Shown piece after piece: positions 8,655-17,132 of a stretch of 64,000 bases of DNA. The notes below the pieces were generated by a model. That model was not told where the DNA came from. It was given only the letters and a program-made list of their open reading frames with translations, and made no database searches. Made by a program: the position numbers and the translations under genes. The stretch spans positions 186,001 through 250,000 of the forward strand of contig NC_009374.1 in assembly GCF_000092065.1 (NCBI RefSeq), given 5' to 3'. Position 1 is the first letter of the stretch. Each line of letters begins with the position of its first letter. This stretch comes from Ostreococcus lucimarinus CCE9901. Taxonomy: Eukaryota > Chlorophyta > Mamiellophyceae > Mamiellales > Bathycoccaceae.

Positions 8655-9224
8655 ATGTTCCCTCCCCGCGCCGGTCAGTGCGCGTGCGTCATCGACGGCG
8701 CGCACACCGAGTTCTTGATCACCGAGTACGCCGACCGCGTCCTCGTCGTCGCGACGCAGATCGGTAAACTCGGCACGGTGTTTCATCTCTCTCGCAGTCA
8801 ATCGGTCGAGCTCAGCGATCCCTCCTACGAGGACGACGGCGAGACGATGGACGACGCGACGGCGAGCATGGACACCGTCATCGCGCGCACGGTGATCGGC
8901 AGGCGCGACGACGACGCGCTGCGGGCGTGCGCGAGAAGGATAGCGGACGTGCTGTTCACCGAAGGTTTGGAAAAGTGCGTCGAGCGACGCCGCGACGAGA
9001 CGACGCGCGAACGCGACGACGACGCGCGAACGCCAGACTGACGCGAAAACGCCGGGCGCGCGATTTTTACGACGCGCAGGCCGATCGTGTGCGCGCTGGG
9101 GTTGCGGTCGGACGCGAGCTTGGAGGCGAAGCGGGCGGTGGCGCGAGTCGCCGTCGAACGCGGTCGCGAGTTGTTGGCGGCGTCGCGCGCCGCGGAGGGA
9201 AGCGGAAGTCGTAGTTTTGATTAG
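8655..9224 (+). CDS. PSMG3: Proteasome assembly chaperone 3-like protein
   Basis: Two exons (8655-8974 and 9080-9224) give 154 residues. The N-terminal half resembles PSMG3/PAC3 (yeast Irc25/Poc3), a small chaperone that pairs with PAC4 and guides 20S proteasome alpha-ring assembly in the cytosol. Key block: CVIDGAHTEFLITEYADRVL, then VVATQIGKLGTVFHL, the family's conserved TQxGKxGT. Splicing joins GLEK to PIVCALGLRSDASLEAKRAV, matching the family's C-terminal PxxxALGL region. Without splicing the frame runs into Arg-rich sequence and a stop at 9041. I chose the ATG at 8655 because an upstream in-frame ATG at 8571 lies inside the preceding gene. Confidence 0.8.
8975..9079 (+). other. Intron of the PSMG3-like gene (105 bp)
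   Basis: Donor GTGCGT at 8975, acceptor CGCAG ending at 9079, ACTGAC at 9037-9042. It interrupts the Lys codon between GLE and PIVCALGL. Confidence 0.88.
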
Positions 9225-9261
9225 CGTGCGCAGTGCTGTGCAATACATAGATGTTGATAGG

Positions 9262-10341
9262 TTAGAGCTCGTCTTTGGTGGTGGGATCGAACGCGCACGA
9301 GCCGTCGCCGGCGTCGGAGGCGCACGCCTCTTTCGCTCGCGCCTCCGCCTCCGCCTTCAGCTTTGCCTGTGCGATCTTCTCTTCGAGATTGCGATAATCT
9401 TTCGTCTCATCGTGCGTCATTGTAGCGTTCGTGCCGTTGACGTTGACCACGACGTCGCCGCTTTGCGAGTTTTTGACGTTCAAGTCGTCCACCGTCGTAT
9501 TCAGCAATTTGTCGATATCTACGTCGATGCCTTGCGCCTCGACGTGTTCCTTGAATCGCTCCGCACCCTCCTTTTGCAGCCGGCGCTTCTTCTCCGCCCC
9601 GGTTTCCAATTCATCCGCGCCGGCATTCCTTAGTATCTCGGCGATCTCGCGTTCGCCCATCAGCATGGCGAGCTTTTGCGCCGATAGCCCCAAGTCCATC
9701 ATCGGTGTCTTTTGCACGTAATTGACCACAGCTCCGGCCTCGACCAAGATCCGTACGCACTCCGCGCACTTGGATAACACCGAACGCATGAGCACGGTGT
9801 ACCCGATCGCGTCAATCTCGTTTACGTTGGCGCCGTAATCGATCAACAAATCCATCGCTCGCGCGTTTCCTAAGAACGCCGCCTTCATGATCGGCACGTA
9901 ATGCCGCGTCTCTCCCAACTTTTGACACTTCTCTCTCAAATTCGGCTTCCATCTCAACAAATCTTCGAGCTCCTCCATATCGTCGTCATCGATCGCCTCG
10001 TGTATCGAACCGATCGCGCTCTCGCCTTCGCCGAGCTCGGGATCGTACGGCTTAAATTCCTCCTCCTCGACCGGCTTCTTCGCCGCCTTCTTCACCGACT
10101 TCTTCCGTCGCTTCTTTTCCTTGATCACCGATTCGACCGATTCCACGTCCACGGGCACCTCCTCCCTCTTCGCGTCCGCGACGACGTTCGCCGTCGCCGT
10201 CTCGCCGTCCGCCGCCGTCGCCGCGTCGCTCTCCCCGTTCCACCCGAAATTCGCCTCGCACGCGCGCGCGCGCACCGCGACGACGATCGCGCACGCGCAC
10301 GCCAGGACGATTTTCGCGCCGCGTCCGCGCGCGCGTCGTCG

Positions 10342-10373
<32 letters not shown>

Positions 10374-10395
10374 TCGATGATTCCGCGAGCACCAT
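9262..10395 (-). CDS. ER-lumen ankyrin-repeat protein ending in KDEL
   Basis: This 377-residue protein starts at 10395 with a Thr run and an Arg cluster followed by a hydrophobic stretch (AKIVLACACAIVVAV, about 28-43) that can act as a signal peptide. A Lys-rich segment (about 95-115) precedes an acidic stretch. Three or four ankyrin repeats follow at about 137-258, including YVPIMKAAFLGNARAMDLLI and YTVLMRSVLSKCAECVRILVE. The C-terminus is Lys/Glu-rich and helical, and the last four residues are KDEL, the ER retrieval signal. Signal peptide plus KDEL places the protein in the ER lumen, unusual for ankyrin proteins. Three Asn-X-Thr/Ser sites lie near residues 317-350. The function is unknown. 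It is divergent from the next gene, with 147 bases between starts. Confidence 0.85.
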
Positions 10396-10542
10396 CTCGC
10401 GCGCGTCCGGCCGCGCGCGCGTCCCGCGTCCCGCGTCCGTCCCGCGCCGCGCGCCGCGTCCCGCGCGTCCGTCCTCGCGGCTCGCGTCGCGCGCGCGCGT
10501 CGCGCGCGGTCGTGTGTCGTCGCCACTCGTCGACGCGACGCG

Positions 10543-12207
10543 ATGGCGACGCGCGCCGCGCTGTCGACGCGGCCGGCGCCGGCGCGCGCGCGCGCGCGTC
10601 CCGCGCGGCGCGCGACGATCGCGCGCGCGCGCGACGCGGACGTCGTCGTCGTCGGCGCCGGTCTCGGCGGCCTGAGCGCGGCGGCGCTGCTCGCGTCGCG
10701 GGGACTGCGCGTGACCGTGCTCGAGGCGCACGTCGTCGCGGGCGGCGCCGCGCACGCGTGGACGCGCGGTGGATACACGTTCGAATCCGGACCGTCGCTG
10801 TACTCGGGGCTGGAGGCGCGACCGACGACGAACCCGATGGGACAGGTGCTGCACGCGATCGACGAACGCGTGGCGTGCGCGCGGTACAACACGTGGACGT
10901 GTCACCTGCCGGAGGGAACGTTCGTGACGGAGGTCGGGAACGATCAGTTCTTGGAGGTGCTGCGAGAGTACGTGGATGAGGAGGCGTGCGAGGAGTGGAC
11001 GCGGTTGAAGGCGCTGATGGAACCGCTGGCGACGGCGAGCGCGTCGCTGCCGCCGGCGGCGGTGCGAAGCGACGTCGGAGGGGCGTTCACGCTGGCGCGA
11101 TTCGTGCCGGGATTGGTGCGATCGGCGCCGTACATCGGGAAGATTATGGCGCCGTATAGCAAGTTTATGGCGGAGAACGACATCAAGCACCCGTTCATTC
11201 GTAATTACATGGAGATGCTCTGTTTTTTGCTCAGCGGGGCGCCCGCGAGCGGAACGATGGCGGCGGAGATCGGATACATGTTTGACGATTGGTACAAGCC
11301 AAACTCGATGCTCGAGTTTCCGATGGGCGGGAGCGGAGCGATCGTGGACGCGCTCGTGCGAGGGCTGAAGAAGTTTGGCGGCGAGCTAGAGCTCGGGACA
11401 CACGTCGAGGAAATCATCGTCGAAGGCGAAGGCAAGGAGAAGCGCGCGACGGGCGTGCGGACGAGAGACGGAAAGGTTTACAAGGCTAACAAGGCTGTGA
11501 TATCGAACGCAACGCTCTGGGACACGGTACCGATGCTACCACCGGATGCGATGCCTCGAGAGTGGATAGAAGAAGCGACATCGACGGCGATGTGCGAGTC
11601 GTTCATGCACTTGCATCTCGGCATCGACGCCGCCGGCCTTCCCGATGACTTAGAGATTCATCACATTTACGTCGAAGATTGGGATCGCGGCGTCACGGCG
11701 GAGCAAAACATGGTGCTCGTGAGCATTCCTTCCGTACTCGACCCCTCGATGGCGCCCGAGGGCAAGCACGTGATTCACGCGTACACGCCCGGAAACGAGC
11801 CCCTCGATATTTGGGACGGGCTCGACCGTAACTCGGACGAGTACAAAAAGTTGAAGGAGGAACGCTCGCAAGTGCTTTGGAAAGCTGTAGAAAAGATCAT
11901 CCCAGACGTGCGCAAACGCTGCGAAATCACGATGGTCGGCACGCCCGTGACGCAAAAGAGATTCTTGCGAAGGGCGAAGGGCACGTACGGGGGCACGGGT
12001 TGGATATCCGAGGATCAAGACAGCATTCCGATCACGAGCGCGTCGACGCCGCTTCCAGGCCTGCTTGTCGTCGGCGACTCTAACTTTCCCGGCCCTGGCG
12101 TCCCGGCCGTAGCCGCGGGCGGTTGGAGCGCGGCGAATGAATTGATTTCGCCGCTTCAAACCGCCGCTTTGCTCGACAAAGTGTGTCCTCCGGGGACGTC
12201 AAAGTGA
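10543..12207 (+). CDS. Carotenoid isomerase-like FAD oxidoreductase, plastid
   Basis: This 554-residue protein begins with a basic Ala/Arg-rich plastid transit peptide (about 1-30). The FAD-binding dinucleotide fold follows (DADVVVVGAGLGGLSAAALL, then VTVLEAH). Further family blocks are GGYTFESGPSLYSGL, FPMGGSGAIVDALVRGLKKFGG and the C-terminal flavin motif GLLVVGDSNFPGPGVPAVAA. These mark the CrtI/CRTISO family that isomerises or desaturates carotenes in plastids. It may be CRTISO (prolycopene isomerase) or a CRTISO-like paralogue; I cannot separate them by eye. The length matches the family and no key block is missing. It is divergently transcribed from the KDEL ankyrin gene. Confidence 0.85.
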   Translation: MATRAALSTRPAPARARARPARRATIARARDADVVVVGAGLGGLSAAALLASRGLRVTVLEAHVVAGGAAHAWTRGGYTFESGPSLYSGLEARPTTNPMGQVLHAIDERVACARYNTWTCHLPEGTFVTEVGNDQFLEVLREYVDEEACEEWTRLKALMEPLATASASLPPAAVRSDVGGAFTLARFVPGLVRSAPYIGKIMAPYSKFMAENDIKHPFIRNYMEMLCFLLSGAPASGTMAAEIGYMFDDWYKPNSMLEFPMGGSGAIVDALVRGLKKFGGELELGTHVEEIIVEGEGKEKRATGVRTRDGKVYKANKAVISNATLWDTVPMLPPDAMPREWIEEATSTAMCESFMHLHLGIDAAGLPDDLEIHHIYVEDWDRGVTAEQNMVLVSIPSVLDPSMAPEGKHVIHAYTPGNEPLDIWDGLDRNSDEYKKLKEERSQVLWKAVEKIIPDVRKRCEITMVGTPVTQKRFLRRAKGTYGGTGWISEDQDSIPITSASTPLPGLLVVGDSNFPGPGVPAVAAGGWSAANELISPLQTAALLDKVCPPGTSK

Positions 12208-12285
12208 GGCTGTGATTCATTTTTAGAACTCATTTCGTTATATTAAGTAAAGAATTAAGAGTCGTAAGAGTTAATTTCAGAGCGC

Positions 12286-12297
12286 TGTAACGTGTAA
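12286..12297 (+). promoter_or_regulatory. Possible double TGTAA polyadenylation signal
   Basis: Two TGTAA motifs (12286-12290 and 12293-12297) lie about 80-90 bases after the stop of the carotenoid isomerase-like gene, in an AT-richer patch. Confidence 0.3.
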
Positions 12298-12354
12298 GAC
12301 GCGCTCACTGCGGCTGAGCGGATTCGCCGCCGCGACGTTCTCGTCGTCGCGCGA

Positions 12355-12900
12355 TCAAGCCGCCGGAGGCACGTCGTCTCCGTCGTCGTCGTCAGCCATG
12401 AACGCATCCTTCGCCGACGCCTCGTGCGAGGCATGTCTCGATCCCTTTCCAGAGTGTTTTTCCTTGTGCTTTCGGATCGCTCTCGTCACGATATCCGCGC
12501 ACGAATCAATCGTCGCGTACAAGTTCTCTCCCGTCCCGTCGGCGTGCAGCGTCGTCCCTCGCGTCATCAAAACCGTCACCTCCGTCTTGTGTTCGTGCCC
12601 GCCTCGAGAATCCTCCCCGCCGCGCGCGCTGCATCGCACGTCCACCTCACGAATTTCCCTCGGATCCACGTGCGAGCACGCCTTCCCGATCTTCGCGCGG
12701 CAGTACTCGTCGATCGCCGGCGTGATCTCCAAATGCAGCCCTTGGACGAGCATCTTCACGTCCGATCCCGCGTTCGCCGCGCGCACGCGCACCGCGCCGC
12801 GCGCGCCCCCCCCCCGCGCGGAGCATTTTCGCGCGCGCGTCCACCGCGCGTCGCGCACCGCGCTCGCGCCGCACGACGTCCTCGGCACCGCGTTCGACAT
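12355..12900 (-). CDS. Short plastid ribosome hibernation factor (HPF/PSRP1-like)
   Basis: This 181-residue protein starts with an Ala/Arg/Ser-rich presequence of about 45 residues. One HPF/YfiA S30AE domain follows, about 48-145: KMLVQGLHLEITPAIDEYCR, EVDVRCSARG, and TLHADGTGENLYATIDSCAD with the RKHKEKH end. These factors bind the decoding region of the small ribosomal subunit and park idle ribosomes. Plant PSRP1 is the long form with a C-terminal ribosome-dimerisation domain. Here the domain is followed only by a short Lys/His then acidic tail (DDDDGDDVPP), so this is a short form. Plastid location is inferred from the presequence. It is divergent from HisRS, 379 bases between starts. Confidence 0.85.
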   Translation of the reverse strand: MSNAVPRTSCGASAVRDARWTRARKCSARGGGARGAVRVRAANAGSDVKMLVQGLHLEITPAIDEYCRAKIGKACSHVDPREIREVDVRCSARGGEDSRGGHEHKTEVTVLMTRGTTLHADGTGENLYATIDSCADIVTRAIRKHKEKHSGKGSRHASHEASAKDAFMADDDDGDDVPPAA

Positions 12901-13279
12901 CCTCGGTCGTTACGCGTCGTTCGCGATGTTTTCAAGATTACTTTCGCGCCCCTCTCGCGTCTCTTCCGGCGCGCGTCTCGCGCGCGCGACGCTCGACGCG
13001 GTGCGACGAGAATTCGTCCTCGCGTTCGCGCGCGCGTCGAGTCGATCGCGCGTTCGACGGCGCGGCGTTCGCGTCGTAATGTGCGATCGATCCGTCGATC
13101 GCGATCCACGTCAGATTTTCAGCGCGCGCGATCGCTCGCTCGATCGATCGATCGCGCGATCGGCGATCGAACCTCGCGAAGAGGTTTCGCGGCGTCGGTC
13201 GATCGACGATGCGAGTTTCGAGGCGCGCGCGCGCGATCGATCGAGCGGCACTGCGCGACGCGCGCGCGCGTCGTCGACG
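12901..13279. other. Divergent promoter region between HPF-like and HisRS genes
   Basis: This 379-base gap feeds two genes for organelle translation in opposite directions. It holds a dense cluster of GATC/CGATCG motifs near 13080-13240, including GATCGATCGATCGCGCGATC at about 13141-13160. I see no RNA gene. Confidence 0.5.
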
Positions 13280-14776
13280 ATGCGCGCGCGACTCGTCGCG
13301 TCGAGCGCGCGGTTGTGCGCGCGACGCGCGGTGAGGGCGCGACGGGAGTGCGCGCGGGCGTGCGCGACGACGCCGGGGGCGAGAGTCGCGCCGCGACGGG
13401 CGTGGGGGACGCGAACGCGCGCGACGTCGTCGCGAGGGGGCGACGGCGGACGGACGACGACGACGGTGGATCCGACGCGCGCGAGCGAGCGCGGGGCGAA
13501 GCGGGCGACGATCGATCTGCAGCCGCCGAAGGGGACGCGAGATTTCCCGCCGGAGGAGATGCGACAGCGGTCGTGGCTGTTTGGACACTTTCGAGAGTGC
13601 GCGAAGGTTTTCGGGTTCGACGAGTTCGACGCGCCGGTGCTGGAGAGCGAGGAACTGTTCACGAGGAAGGCTGGGGAAGAGATCACGACGCAGTTGTATA
13701 ACTTTTCGGATAAGGGCGATCGCAGGGTGGCGCTGAGGCCGGAGTTGACGCCGTCGTTCGCGCGGTTGATTTTGCAGCAAGGCAAGTCGTTGGCGTTGCC
13801 GGCGAAGTGGTTCGCGATCGGGCAGTGCTGGAGATACGAGCGCATGACGCGAGGAAGACGTCGGGAGCATTATCAGTGGAATATGGACATCGTCGGCGTG
13901 AGCGGGGTGGAGGCGGAGGCGGAGTTGTTGGCGGCCATTACGACGTTTTTCAAGAGGGTGGGGGTGACGAGCGCCGACGTAGGCATCAAGGTGAGCTCGC
14001 GAAAGCTGTTGCAGGAGGTGTTGACGCGGTTCGGGATCGACAGCGAATCTTTCGCGCCCGTGTGTGTGGTGGTGGATAAGATTGAAAAGCTCCCGCGCGA
14101 AAAGATTGAGGAAGAGCTCAGAGAGCTCGGCGTGAGCGACGAGGCGGTGGAGGGCATCTTGGCGGCGACGTCGATGCGCACGGTAGAAGAGCTCGAGGCC
14201 CTCATCGGCCCGGACGCGGAGGCGGTGAAGGACTTAAAGAAGCTTTTTGAGTACGCCGATGCGTACGGCTACCGAGATTGGCTCGTGTTCGACGCGTGCG
14301 TCGTTCGCGGTTTGGCGTACTACACGGGCATCGTCTTCGAAGGTTTCGATCGCGCGGGCGAACTTCGCGCCATCTGCGGTGGCGGGCGATACGACATGCT
14401 TCTTGGGGCGTTAGGCGGCGAGAATCAACCCATGGTCGGGTTCGGGTTCGGCGACGCCGTCATCGTGGAGCTGCTCAAGGATAAGGGTTTGATGCCCGAC
14501 TTTTCCAAGGGCGACGTCCAAGACTTGGTGTTCCCGCTCGGCGAGTCGCTGCGCCCGGCGGCGATGCGCGTCGCCGCCCAGCTTCGCGACGCCGGTCGCA
14601 CCGTTGATCTCATCCTCGAAGACAAGAAAGCGAAATGGGCGTTCAAGCAAGCCGAACGCGTCGGCGCCCAACGCGTCATTTTGCTCGGCGAAAAGGAATG
14701 GGAAGCGGGGAACGTTCGCGTCAAAGACTTAGCCAGCCGCGAAGAGGTCGACGTCAAATTGGAAGATCTCAAATAA
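13280..14776 (+). CDS. Histidyl-tRNA synthetase, organellar type
   Basis: This 498-residue class II synthetase charges tRNA-His. An Arg/Ala-rich N-terminus of about 75 residues looks like an organelle targeting peptide. Motif 1 begins at KGTRDFPPEEMRQRSWLF, with the substrate loop RRVALRPELTPSFARL. Motif 2 is WFAIGQCWRYERMTRGR with HYQWNMDIVG. The histidine-specific loop is RGLAYYTGIVFEGFDR, and motif 3 is GFGFGDAVIVEL. The C-terminal anticodon-binding domain covers the last ~95 residues. The Ala in RGLAYYTG, where bacterial enzymes have Asp, is as I recall it from plant organellar HisRS. The ATG at 13280 gives the shortest presequence before the core; the frame is open further upstream but that part overlaps the region ahead of the divergent HPF-like gene. 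Confidence 0.95.
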   Translation: MRARLVASSARLCARRAVRARRECARACATTPGARVAPRRAWGTRTRATSSRGGDGGRTTTTVDPTRASERGAKRATIDLQPPKGTRDFPPEEMRQRSWLFGHFRECAKVFGFDEFDAPVLESEELFTRKAGEEITTQLYNFSDKGDRRVALRPELTPSFARLILQQGKSLALPAKWFAIGQCWRYERMTRGRRREHYQWNMDIVGVSGVEAEAELLAAITTFFKRVGVTSADVGIKVSSRKLLQEVLTRFGIDSESFAPVCVVVDKIEKLPREKIEEELRELGVSDEAVEGILAATSMRTVEELEALIGPDAEAVKDLKKLFEYADAYGYRDWLVFDACVVRGLAYYTGIVFEGFDRAGELRAICGGGRYDMLLGALGGENQPMVGFGFGDAVIVELLKDKGLMPDFSKGDVQDLVFPLGESLRPAAMRVAAQLRDAGRTVDLILEDKKAKWAFKQAERVGAQRVILLGEKEWEAGNVRVKDLASREEVDVKLEDLK

Positions 14777-14886
14777 TTAATAAATGATGCATTATCACTT
14801 TCAAATTGGAAGGTCTAAAATAATTGATGCGTTCTCACTCTCGGCAAACATCCACGAATCCGTGAGACGCGCGCGCGCGACTTCTC

Positions 14887-15429
14887 TCAGTAACACTTTC
14901 CGCCCTCCGTCGGAATCGCGTTCGGCACGTATCCAAAGTGTAAAACCTGGTTCGCGAGCACTCCCAATCCGATCAACGCCACCAAGAACGAGATACCTTC
15001 CGCGCCACCGAGCACGCCTCCCGGGCCCGCCGGAAGCCCCGAGCCCGTCTTAATCTTCTTCGCCGTCGCCGCGACGACGAACGCCGTCACCACGAGATAA
15101 GAAACGCCCTCCAACGCGCCGAGGCTTCCGCCGGGCCCCGGCGGCAGCCCGCACCCGGTGTTGTACAGCACCCAGAGCGACCAGGACGTCACGCCGTTGG
15201 CGACGAGCCCGACCGCGCCCGCGATCGCTTGCGCGTCACCCGAAAGCAAACCACTCATCGTTTCGTCGCCGTCCACCGACTTTAAATCGTTCACCAGGTC
15301 CGCCTCGAAGAATCCTTTCTCGTCCTTCTTCGGCGCCGCGCGCGCGAGAACGCGCGCGCGTCCGTTCCGCGGCGCCGCGCGCGCGGCGACGCGCGCGCGC
15401 GGTCGCGCGGTCGCTCTCAAAGTCAACAT
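14887..15429 (-). CDS. Plastid membrane protein with duplicated GLPPGPGG motif
   Basis: This 180-residue protein has a basic transit-peptide-like N-terminus (about 1-40) and three or four hydrophobic segments. Two segments are each preceded by the same loop: TGCGLPPGPGGSLGALEGVS, and about 46 residues later TGSGLPAGPGGVLGGAEGIS. This internal duplication suggests two related hairpins in the membrane. The protein ends GYVPNAIPTEGGKCY. I recall similar GLPPGP-then-GAAEGLS motifs in uncharacterised plastid proteins of plants and other algae but cannot name a function. The start at 15429 (MLTLRATARPRAR) was preferred over an upstream in-frame ATG, which would overlap the next gene's start. Only 43 bases separate this start from that of PUS10. 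Confidence 0.8.
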   Translation of the reverse strand: MLTLRATARPRARVAARAAPRNGRARVLARAAPKKDEKGFFEADLVNDLKSVDGDETMSGLLSGDAQAIAGAVGLVANGVTSWSLWVLYNTGCGLPPGPGGSLGALEGVSYLVVTAFVVAATAKKIKTGSGLPAGPGGVLGGAEGISFLVALIGLGVLANQVLHFGYVPNAIPTEGGKCY

Positions 15430-15472
15430 GTGTGCCTCTCGAGTCGCGCAGTGACGCCAAACGGCGTCGCTC

Positions 15473-17089
15473 ATGCGCGTCTGCGCCGCGTGCGAGCTCC
15501 GCTTTCGCGCGTGCGTCGACCGCGACGCGTACGTCGAGGCGTGCGACGCCGAGACGGCGCCGATCGAGCGATCGGGCGACGCGAACGAGGCGTCGAGCGC
15601 GTCGAGCGCGTGTTCGGTGTGCCTGGGCATCTTACAAATCGCCGTCTCTCGCGCGCCGCGCGCGTCGAACGAGCGCGCGCGCGATGAAAGACCGAAAACC
15701 ATATTAGACATCGCGTCCGTCGACGCGTTCGCGACGCGCGCGGTCGCGCGTGGACACAGACCGGGGTCGTTTAAGCTTAACGTGATTTTACCGGCGGCGG
15801 TGCTCGCGCGCGAGAGAGCGACGCTTTTATCGCGCGCGATCGATCCCGCGACGACGCGCGTGACGCCGATCGACGATGCGTTGCGAATCATCGTCGCGCC
15901 GACGCTCACGGAGGCGCTCGGGTGCGAGGAGAACGCGAACGGGGCTGAGTACGCGCTGACGGCGAAGTACAAGTACGGCGACGACCAACGCGAGACGGAA
16001 TTTCTATCCGCGGTGAAGCTTCAGTTGAGCGCGAAAGAGCGAGAGGCGAGGCATAAGCGAGGAAAGAAGGGATGGGATAAGCAGCGATGGCAGGGGAAGC
16101 GCAAGCGAGGTGGTGGAGGTGGGAAGAAGGATGACTTTCTCGCGAAGCTGAGTTCGCCAGAGGATCCGTTCGCGGACGAATTCGAGACGGCGACGAGGGC
16201 GTACGAAGACGCGGCGCGGCGTCTCGCCGACGCGCGATTCAACGAGAGCGATGCATTCATGGAGGCTTTCGAGCTGACCGCACCGCGGTATCGCGTGCGG
16301 TGCGTGCTGGAAGCGTTTCACGCGCCCGTGCACGTCGGCGGTTGGTACGTCAAGCTCGATCGCGGCGTGCCCCAGTCGCAGTGGATCTCTCGCGAGACTG
16401 GCGCGCGAATAGGGCGCGGAAGCGTGGTCGAGGCGATCGAACGAGTGGTTCTGAAGGGACTAGGATCGAATGGGGCGAAATTCAACAGTTCTGGTCGCGA
16501 AGACATGGACGTGCGCATGCTGAGCGACGGACGTCCGTTCGCGTTGCAGGTGCACGACCCCAAGACGCCGCTCGCGAGCGCGGAGAACGTGGCCGCCATG
16601 GAGCGCGAAATCAACGCACAGTCCGATATCACGGGCGTGCGCGTTCGCGGTCTGTGCTTCACGACGAAGGAAAACTATCACGCGGTCGGGATGAGCTCAG
16701 AAGAACACGAAAAAGAAAAGAGTTACGTCGCCATCGTGCGCGTCTCGCGCGAGGCGACGCCCGAGGACCACGAAAAGATCGCCTCGACGTCGCGCTTGGT
16801 CGTGCAGCAATCCACCCCCACGCGCGTCGCGCACAGACGCGCGGACTTGGTGCGTCCGAGGACGATCGTCAGCATGTCCTCCGAGCCCATCCCTGGATCT
16901 CCAGACTCCTTCATCCTGCGTCTTCGCACGCAAGCGGGCACGTACGTCAAAGAGTTCGTGCACGGCGACGCCGGGCGCACCGCCCCCAGTCTGGGCGACT
17001 TACTCGGCTGCAGGGCCGAGATCATTCAACTCGACGTCATCGCGATCAACGACGACTGGAATCCCAGCGGCGCTCCTCGCGTCGCCTAG
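15473..17089 (+). CDS. PUS10: tRNA pseudouridine synthase PUS10
   Basis: This 538-residue protein resembles PUS10, which makes pseudouridine at tRNA positions 54/55. The N-terminus has the zinc-binding cysteines CAACELRFRAC and, downstream, CSVCLGILQ, typical of PUS10. A Lys/Arg-rich insert lies near 190-220 (KRGKKGWDKQRWQGKRKRGG). The catalytic domain follows: RYRVRCVLEAFHAPVHVGGW, then ISRETGARIGRGSVVEAIER, then SSGREDMDVRMLSDGRPF, where the Asp of REDMDVRML is the likely catalytic residue. The C-terminal block is QAGTYVKEFVHGDAGRTAPS. Human PUS10 is of similar length. It is divergent from the plastid membrane gene and ends 43 bases before the next gene. Confidence 0.93.
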   Translation: MRVCAACELRFRACVDRDAYVEACDAETAPIERSGDANEASSASSACSVCLGILQIAVSRAPRASNERARDERPKTILDIASVDAFATRAVARGHRPGSFKLNVILPAAVLARERATLLSRAIDPATTRVTPIDDALRIIVAPTLTEALGCEENANGAEYALTAKYKYGDDQRETEFLSAVKLQLSAKEREARHKRGKKGWDKQRWQGKRKRGGGGGKKDDFLAKLSSPEDPFADEFETATRAYEDAARRLADARFNESDAFMEAFELTAPRYRVRCVLEAFHAPVHVGGWYVKLDRGVPQSQWISRETGARIGRGSVVEAIERVVLKGLGSNGAKFNSSGREDMDVRMLSDGRPFALQVHDPKTPLASAENVAAMEREINAQSDITGVRVRGLCFTTKENYHAVGMSSEEHEKEKSYVAIVRVSREATPEDHEKIASTSRLVVQQSTPTRVAHRRADLVRPRTIVSMSSEPIPGSPDSFILRLRTQAGTYVKEFVHGDAGRTAPSLGDLLGCRAEIIQLDVIAINDDWNPSGAPRVA

Positions 17090-17132
17090 AATAGCGTTGT
17101 AGAACGCCGCAGAGCGCGACGCGAGCGACGCC

